Source: an uncultured bacterium
GTDB taxonomy: Bacteria; Cyanobacteriota; Vampirovibrionia; Gastranaerophilales; Gastranaerophilaceae
Length of the DNA: 64,000 nucleotides
Assembly: GCA_949285255.1 (NCBI GenBank)
Contig: CASDXV010000001.1
Span: forward strand, 1-64,000
Reading direction: 5' to 3'
Under the pieces are notes generated by a model. The model was not told the origin of the DNA and made no database searches. It saw nothing but the letters and a program-made list of their open reading frames with translations. Below are positions 58,753 through 64,000 of the stretch, piece after piece. The first letter of the stretch is position 1, and each line of letters starts with the position of its first letter. The position numbers and the translations under genes are program-made.

Positions 58753-59178
58753 ATGAACAGAATTGCAAAACTTGAAATAGCGGTTGTGATAATTTTAGTC
58801 CTTTGTATAGGGCTTTATATGTCGCCTTTTTTCACAAAAAAAGTTGATGAAAGAAGAATGGCAAAAATTAACGCTAACGCCGCCGTTTTTACATCAAAAG
58901 CGCTTAGTGTTTTTTCTGCCGATAAAGATGCAAAAGCTTCAGATGTTGCAAGAAAAACCATGGACGAACTGAACACTTTAAGTAAAAACCCCTATGATAA
59001 AAAGCTCCCCGCCTATGTAAGCGGAAATGTTTTTTGCGGTTCTATTTCAATAGATTCTGATGATAAATTGCAAACAATAACCATAACAGGATACGGTAAA
59101 GACAATGTAGTTCTCGTAAGAACGGTAATAAAACCCCCGTCATTTGTTACTTATAAAAAATATGAGGACAAAAAATAA
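58753..59178 (+). CDS. Single-span membrane protein of unknown function
   Basis: 141 residues: an N-terminal membrane span (EIAVVIILVLCIGLYMSPFF) and a soluble outside-facing domain of a helix (MAKINANAAVFTSKALSVF) and beta strands. It resembles a pilin-like or minor-pseudopilin layout in size, but lacks a prepilin peptidase site. It lies 8 nt after the NAGPA-like gene with AGAGG in front, in the lptB operon. Confidence 0.65.
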   Translation: MNRIAKLEIAVVIILVLCIGLYMSPFFTKKVDERRMAKINANAAVFTSKALSVFSADKDAKASDVARKTMDELNTLSKNPYDKKLPAYVSGNVFCGSISIDSDDKLQTITITGYGKDNVVLVRTVIKPPSFVTYKKYEDKK

Positions 59179-59571
59179 ATGGAAAATGTTTTAAATTTTA
59201 AAGTCCAATACGCCGACACTGACGCCTATGGCGTTGTTTGGCACGGTTCTTATTTAAGGTGGATGGAAGAGGGCAGAGTTGAACTTTTAGAGGACTATGG
59301 ACTCAAAATTGATAAACTGCAAAAAGAGCAAGATGTCATTATGCCTGTAATAGAGCTTGATATCAAATACAAATACAGCGCAAAACTTATGGATGAGATA
59401 GTTTTAAAAACAAAAATTATCGAACTTACAAAAACAACAGTGACATTTTTGCAAGAAATTTTTATAAAAGAAACAAATAAACTCTCTGTTAGTGCTATAG
59501 TAAAGGCAACGGCGCTTAAGGGCGGCAGAGTTATGCGAAGTGTGGATGAATTTTTTAAAGAGAAGGTATAG
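59179..59571 (+). CDS. ybgC: YbgC-type acyl-CoA thioesterase
   Basis: 130 aa hotdog-fold thioesterase. The catalytic start VQYADTDAYGVVWHGSYLRW carries the family's Asp and the HGSYL loop. In proteobacteria YbgC is with the Tol-Pal system, here it is with LPS export instead. It starts one base after the preceding stop, within a co-transcribed string. Confidence 0.9.
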   Translation: MENVLNFKVQYADTDAYGVVWHGSYLRWMEEGRVELLEDYGLKIDKLQKEQDVIMPVIELDIKYKYSAKLMDEIVLKTKIIELTKTTVTFLQEIFIKETNKLSVSAIVKATALKGGRVMRSVDEFFKEKV

Positions 59572-59574
59572 AAT

Positions 59575-60195
59575 ATGCAAATATTTGGAGCGATGAACGA
59601 GTATTTTTCAAGCTTAGGGACAATAGGTCTTGCCCTAAACTCTTTTATAGAAAGCTTTTTTCTTGTTCCGCCTCCTGATTTTTTGCTTATAGCAATGGAT
59701 TTGGCTAACCCGCAAAAAGCTCTTTATTATGCGTTTATTTGCACTATAGCCTCTGCTTTTGGCGGGGTTGTAGGGTATTTAATAGGAAAATTCGGCGGCA
59801 GGCCTGTTTTTATATGGATTTTAACTTCTTTATCAAAAAAAGAGGGTGTACAAAAAAGAAAACAACTAAAAGATGCTCTGCAAAAGTTTAATGAAGTTGA
59901 GGCTCTGTATAACAAGTGGGGTGTGCATGCGGTGTTTTTTGCAGCTTTTACGCCCATACCTTATAAGGTTTTTACTATTGCAAGCGGTATTTTAAATATG
60001 AACCCTTATTCTTTTACTCTGGCGTCAGTTGTTGGGCGCGGAATGAGGTTTTTTATCGTAAGTATAGTTCTTATGCTCTTTGGAGAGAGCATTAAAGACC
60101 ACTTGGAACTTATTATTTTAGGTGCAACGCTAATAATAGTGGCGTTCTTTGTTATTTTGTACAAAAAACGCCACAGTATATCTCTTAAAAAATAA
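59575..60195 (+). CDS. YqaA/DedA-type membrane protein
   Basis: 206 residues with about five hydrophobic spans. FIESFFLVPPPDFLLIAM and TIASAFGGVVGYLIGKFGG are the YqaA/DedA (SNARE-associated) core; FFAAFTPIPYKVFTIASGIL is the conserved second half with its Phe-Thr-Pro-Pro-like and Gly residues. DedA-family proteins translocate undecaprenyl phosphate or phospholipids; the exact substrate here is unknown. AAGG upstream; last gene of the lptB operon. Confidence 0.88.
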   Translation: MQIFGAMNEYFSSLGTIGLALNSFIESFFLVPPPDFLLIAMDLANPQKALYYAFICTIASAFGGVVGYLIGKFGGRPVFIWILTSLSKKEGVQKRKQLKDALQKFNEVEALYNKWGVHAVFFAAFTPIPYKVFTIASGILNMNPYSFTLASVVGRGMRFFIVSIVLMLFGESIKDHLELIILGATLIIVAFFVILYKKRHSISLKK

Positions 60196-60197
60196 TT

Positions 60198-61856
60198 TTA
60201 GCCTGTTATAGCACCTACATTTGCGCCTTGAACGGTTTTTGCGTATTTTGTCAAAAATCCTGCGGGCACATCTTTTTTAACGGGCACAAAAGATTTTCTT
60301 CTTTCTTCAAGTTCTTTTTCATCTACAAGAAGGTCGATAGTTCTTTTGTTGATGTCTATTTTAATTTTATCGCCGTTTTTAATAAGCCCTATAATACCGC
60401 CCTCAGGAGCTTCAGGGCAAATGTGACCAATGCATAGGCCTCTTGTACCGCCCGAAAATCTGCCATCTGTAATAAGCGCACAGGATTTGCCAAGCCCTTT
60501 ACCTACAAGCAATGATGTAGGGGCAAGCATTTCTCTCATGCCGGGGCCGCCTTTTGGGCCCTCATTTCTTATAACTACAACATCTCCCGCTACTACTTCA
60601 TCTGTTTCAATGCCTCGCATAGCGTCTTCTTCGCGCTCATAAACTCTTGCGGTTCCTTCAAATTCAAACACGCTTTCATCAACGCCCGAGATTTTAACAA
60701 CCGCACCTAACGGCGCTAAGTTGCCGTGAAGTATTGCAAGACCGGGGTTTGAGGTAATAGGATTGTTAAAGGGTTTAATTACTTCACTGTTTACCCAGGC
60801 ACCTTTTGCACGCCCTTCAACCGTTTGACCAACCAAATTAACGGTATTTTTAAGTTCATCTGTGTGACCCCAGATAGTTTTTAGCGCCCCTGAAATACCG
60901 CCTGCGTTATCTAAATCGGTCATTGTAAGAGTTGATGAGGGGTCAAGTTTTATTATTTGAGGAATTTTAAAACTTAACTCTTCAAAATCATCTAAGCTAA
61001 GGTCAATACCTGCGCTGTTAGCTATTGCAAGCAGGTGCAAAATAGAGTTTGTCGAACCGCCAAGCGCCAAGTCGACAATTATAGCGTTTCTTAGTGACTC
61101 TCTTGTTATTATGTCTTTAGGTTTAATGTTTTCTCTTACAAGGTCTACAACCGTATAGCCCGAATCAAAAGCTATACGTCTTTTTTTAGAACTTACCGCA
61201 GAAGCTGTTGCGCAACCTTCTAAGCTCATACCCATAACTTCAGTTAAGCAGGCAAGGGTGTTTGCGGTGTATAACCCTTGGCATGCGCCTATTGTAGGGC
61301 AAGCGAAGTGTTCCATTTCGCATAGTTTTTCAGCGCTTATTTCTCCTGCTCTATAGCGCCCTACCGCTTCAGATGAGCCTCTTATAAATGTTAAAGTTTC
61401 ACCCTTGCACTGTCCCTCAAGGGATGGGCCTGCGGTTACTATAATAGCGGGTATATTCAAGCGAAGTGCGGCAATTAGCATCCCCGGAGTGATTTTATCG
61501 CAGTTTGTCAAAAGTACAAGTCCGTCTAACTGGTGCGCTGCAGCAACCGCCTCAACGCAGTCCGCGATTAAATCACGGCTGGGTAGAGAATATCTCATAC
61601 CCGAGTGCCCCATTGCTATACCGTCACATATTGCAGGTGTACCAAAAATATACGCCTGACCGCCGTTAGAGTGTATACCTTTTTCTATCTGGCGCTCTAA
61701 ATCTCTCATGCCGGCATGTCCGGGTACTAAGTCAGAAAAAGAACTTGCAATACCTATAAAAGGCTTTTTAATGTTCTTGTCGCTCAAGCCTCCTGCATAT
61801 AATAACGCTCTGTGCGGCGCGTGAGCTGTTCCTTCTTTAATAGCGTCAGATTTCAT
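60198..61856 (-). CDS. ilvD: Dihydroxy-acid dehydratase
   Basis: Penultimate step of valine/isoleucine synthesis; Fe-S dependent. 552 aa. Cluster cysteines are at NCDKITPGM and [15 protein letters not shown] (Ala before the Cys where many enzymes have Ser), and [12 protein letters not shown] and [14 protein letters not shown] are hallmarks. AAGGAG precedes the ATG. Stands alone; no other ilv gene is present. Confidence 0.96.
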   Translation of the reverse strand: MKSDAIKEGTAHAPHRALLYAGGLSDKNIKKPFIGIASSFSDLVPGHAGMRDLERQIEKGIHSNGGQAYIFGTPAICDGIAMGHSGMRYSLPSRDLIADCVEAVAAAHQLDGLVLLTNCDKITPGMLIAALRLNIPAIIVTAGPSLEGQCKGETLTFIRGSSEAVGRYRAGEISAEKLCEMEHFACPTIGACQGLYTANTLACLTEVMGMSLEGCATASAVSSKKRRIAFDSGYTVVDLVRENIKPKDIITRESLRNAIIVDLALGGSTNSILHLLAIANSAGIDLSLDDFEELSFKIPQIIKLDPSSTLTMTDLDNAGGISGALKTIWGHTDELKNTVNLVGQTVEGRAKGAWVNSEVIKPFNNPITSNPGLAILHGNLAPLGAVVKISGVDESVFEFEGTARVYEREEDAMRGIETDEVVAGDVVVIRNEGPKGGPGMREMLAPTSLLVGKGLGKSCALITDGRFSGGTRGLCIGHICPEAPEGGIIGLIKNGDKIKIDINKRTIDLLVDEKELEERRKSFVPVKKDVPAGFLTKYAKTVQGANVGAITG

Positions 61857-61982
61857 ATAATTTTCTCCTTATTTTTTAAATATTATACAATTAAATATCC
61901 TTTTGTAAAAAAATGTTCATAAACTTAATTTTAAATCTTTAAATTTACATAACTTCATGAGAAAATTCACGGTAAGGAAAGT

Positions 61983-61994
61983 ATGAAATTATAA
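61983..61994 (+). CDS. Possible three-codon leader ORF (MKL) before glmU
   Basis: ATG AAA TTA TAA at 61983-61994 has AAGGAAA at 61974-61980 in front. Its stop overlaps the AAGG that serves the glmU ATG at 62004, and it is in the same frame. Translation of it could feed ribosomes to glmU; unverified. Confidence 0.25.
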   Translation: MKL

Positions 61995-62003
61995 GGCGCC
62001 CCA

Positions 62004-63332
62004 ATGAGCTTTGATAGCAAAACCGAATTAAGTGCAATTATCCTCGCTGCAGGTAAAGGCACGAGAATGAAGTCTAAAAAACCAAAGGTTTTGCATGAGA
62101 TTTTTTCAAAGCCCCTTGTAGGAAGAGTTGTAGAGGCAATTGATAATATTTGCCCCGACAAAAATATAAAAAGCGTTGTTGTAGTAGGCCATGGCGCGCA
62201 GGAGGTTGAAAAATACCTTACAAAATACAAAAACGTTACCTGTGTGTTGCAAAAGGAACAATTGGGCACGGGCCATGCGGTTTCTATGGCTCTTAATGAG
62301 CTTAAAGACTTTAAAGGTACGGTGATTATCGCTTGTGGTGATACTCCGCTTTTAAAATCGTCTACTTTAAGAAAAATGTGCGAGTATCACATTGAACACT
62401 CATCAGATGTTACTGTTATGAGTGCGATTTTTGAAAACCCCTTTGGCTATGGCAGAATTGTTCGTGCTCAAGACGGCTCGGTAGAAAAAATCGTCGAGCA
62501 AAAAGACGCTGATGAAGAACAAAAAGCAATAAAAGAAGTTAACACAGGTGTGTACTGCCTCAAGTGGGAATCTGTTAAGGACTGCTTTAGAGAGCTTAAA
62601 AACAATAACTCGCAAAGCGAGTATTACCTGACGGATATCATTGACTGGGCTCGTCAGAAAAAGAAAAAAGCTTTGTCTTTTGTGATTGATAATCCTGATG
62701 AGACTCTTGGAATAAATTCAAGAAAACAACTTGCACAAGCTACACAAATAATGAAAATGCAAAAGCTCGACGAGCTTATGGATGAAGGGGTGACAATTGT
62801 CGACCCTTTAACTGTATCAATTTCCCCTGAAACAAAAATAGGCGCTGATACTGTTATTTACCCTAATACTTTTATAAACGGCGAAAATACAATAGGCGAA
62901 AATTGTAAAATCGGGCCTTTTACTCACTTTAGAGGCAATGTCAGTGTCGGTGATTACTCTAAAATCGGCAATTTTGTAGAGTTGAAAAACGCCTCAATCG
63001 GTTCTCATACAAATGTTTCACATCTGAGCTACGTCGGCGACGCTACTCTTGGCTCAAATGTAAACATAGGCGCAGGTACGATTTTTGCAAATTATAACTC
63101 TATAACAAAAGAAAAGAAAAAATCACACCTGAAAGACGGTGTATCAATAGGCTCAAACGCCGTTATAGTAGCACCTGTAGAGCTTGGAGAAAATGTTTTT
63201 GTAGGCGCAGGAAGTGTTATTACAAAAAATGTAGAAAAAAATTCCCTTGCGCTCTCAAGGTCAGCGCAAAAAGAGTACCCTAACTGGGTTGAAAAACAGA
63301 AAAATTTACTTAACAAAAAAGGAGAAGAATAA
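62004..63332 (+). CDS. glmU: Bifunctional UDP-GlcNAc pyrophosphorylase/GlcN-1-P acetyltransferase
   Basis: Makes UDP-GlcNAc for peptidoglycan and lipid A. 442 aa. N-terminal uridylyltransferase ([40 protein letters not shown]), then a left-handed beta-helix of hexapeptides ([36 protein letters not shown]) carrying the acetyltransferase. AAGG lies 7 nt before ATG. Next to prs, a common order in many bacteria. Confidence 0.97.
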   Translation: MSFDSKTELSAIILAAGKGTRMKSKKPKVLHEIFSKPLVGRVVEAIDNICPDKNIKSVVVVGHGAQEVEKYLTKYKNVTCVLQKEQLGTGHAVSMALNELKDFKGTVIIACGDTPLLKSSTLRKMCEYHIEHSSDVTVMSAIFENPFGYGRIVRAQDGSVEKIVEQKDADEEQKAIKEVNTGVYCLKWESVKDCFRELKNNNSQSEYYLTDIIDWARQKKKKALSFVIDNPDETLGINSRKQLAQATQIMKMQKLDELMDEGVTIVDPLTVSISPETKIGADTVIYPNTFINGENTIGENCKIGPFTHFRGNVSVGDYSKIGNFVELKNASIGSHTNVSHLSYVGDATLGSNVNIGAGTIFANYNSITKEKKKSHLKDGVSIGSNAVIVAPVELGENVFVGAGSVITKNVEKNSLALSRSAQKEYPNWVEKQKNLLNKKGEE

Positions 63333-63333
63333 A

Positions 63334-64000
63334 ATGAAACTAGGGCTTGAAGTAATGGAACAACCGCAAACCACGGTTTTGCCCACGCATGATATTAAAC
63401 TTTTTTCAGGTCGTTCAAATCCCGTTTTGGCTCAAGAAATAGCACAATACCTTGGCACAACGGTAGAGCCTATGATTATAAAAAACTTTTCCGACGGTGA
63501 AATTTATGTACAAATTCAAGACTCTATAAGGGGCGATGACGTTTTTGTGGTGCAGCCGGTGTGCAATCCCGTAAATGAAAGCCTTATGGAGCTTTTGATA
63601 ATAATTGACGCATTTAAACGTGCAAGTGCAAAAACAATTACTGCGGTTATTCCATACTACGGATACGCTCGTCAGGACAGAAAAACATCAGGCAGAGAGG
63701 CAATTACCGCTAAGCTCGTTGCCGATTTGTTAACAACTGCAGGTGCAAACAGAGTTCTTGCAATGGACTTACACACAGGTCAAATTCAAGGTTTCTTTAA
63801 TATCCTTGTTGACCATATTTACTCTACCCCTGTTCTTGTTGATTATATTAAAAATCTAAATATCCCCTCAGATGTTCTTATGGCGGTATCTCCTGATACA
63901 GGCGGTGTACAAAGAACTCGTTCTTTTGCAAAAGCGCTTAACTGTCCTCTATCTATTATCGATAAACGCCGTGACAAGCACAATGTCGCTATAGCAGACC
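63334..64000 (+). CDS. prs: Ribose-phosphate pyrophosphokinase, C-terminus cut off by window edge
   Basis: Makes PRPP from ribose-5-phosphate and ATP, feeding pyrF, purB-pathway, nadA-pathway and trp steps. [21 protein letters not shown] start, the catalytic region [22 protein letters not shown], and [13 protein letters not shown] are typical. 222 codons of ~315 are present. AAGGAGAAG lies 7 nt before ATG, 1 nt after the glmU stop codon. Confidence 0.97.
   Translation, partial: MKLGLEVMEQPQTTVLPTHDIKLFSGRSNPVLAQEIAQYLGTTVEPMIIKNFSDGEIYVQIQDSIRGDDVFVVQPVCNPVNESLMELLIIIDAFKRASAKTITAVIPYYGYARQDRKTSGREAITAKLVADLLTTAGANRVLAMDLHTGQIQGFFNILVDHIYSTPVLVDYIKNLNIPSDVLMAVSPDTGGVQRTRSFAKALNCPLSIIDKRRDKHNVAIAD

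Overview
The window reads as a chromosomal segment of an AT-rich bacterium with a two-membrane envelope and flagellar genes. It best fits a non-photosynthetic relative of the cyanobacteria (Vampirovibrionophyceae/Melainabacteria, probably gut Gastranaerophilales). This is inference from four things: a tRNA-Glu that looks cyanobacterial (G1:U72 pair, encoded CCA), an LPS-export operon (lptB, lptF/G), flagellar fliI/fliM/fliN together with a type IV pilus pilMN-pilO set, and a mostly housekeeping, compact gene order. No rRNA, CRISPR array, transposase or phage module is visible.

Layout. 1-8.3 kb: ppdK (cut by the left edge), a TPR protein, trpS, an M20 peptidase, a secreted unknown and gmd. 8.3-9.9 kb: an envelope-stress unit made of an anti-sigma factor, an ECF sigma factor and a Spy/CpxP-like protein, with an ECF-type promoter in front. 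9.9-15.8 kb: purB, a possible zinc metalloprotein, a 53-aa protein, a nitroreductase, a secreted VWA protein, a U32-like protein and an XRE regulator. 15.9-18.7 kb: a very large glycine-rich prepilin. 18.9-23 kb: a CorC-type transporter, a superinfection-immunity-like membrane protein, an exported NagZ, a beta-rich secreted protein and a 51-aa membrane protein. 23-28.3 kb: nadA and a pyrF-ald-proB-proA operon.

28.3-32.8 kb is the accessory-looking part: small secreted proteins, two TonB-C-like proteins, tRNA-Glu whose 3' end and terminator are duplicated, an acidic protein, a GC-rich repeat cluster and two orphan terminators that may mark small RNAs. 32.8-42.3 kb: fliI, a GH38 alpha-mannosidase, an amidohydrolase, pilO and a pilM-pilN fusion, rlmB and rpoD. 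42.3-48.3 kb: dnaN-thrB-ompH-mnmG, and thiG-comF in which comF is frameshifted. 48.4-55 kb: gcvPB-queA, fliM-fliN-response regulator, a RWYD-repeat protein with folE2, and an XRE regulator with a perfect inverted repeat at its promoter. 55-64 kb: fabI, lptB-lptF and neighbours, ilvD, glmU and prs (cut by the right edge).

A recurring theme is that at least eight genes have a -10 hexamer ending only 6-8 nt before the start codon and no usable Shine-Dalgarno, which predicts leaderless mRNAs. The track-style longest reading frame gives the wrong start for several genes; starts were reassigned from Shine-Dalgarno or -10 placement. All functional names come from recognising motifs by eye; no database search was run.
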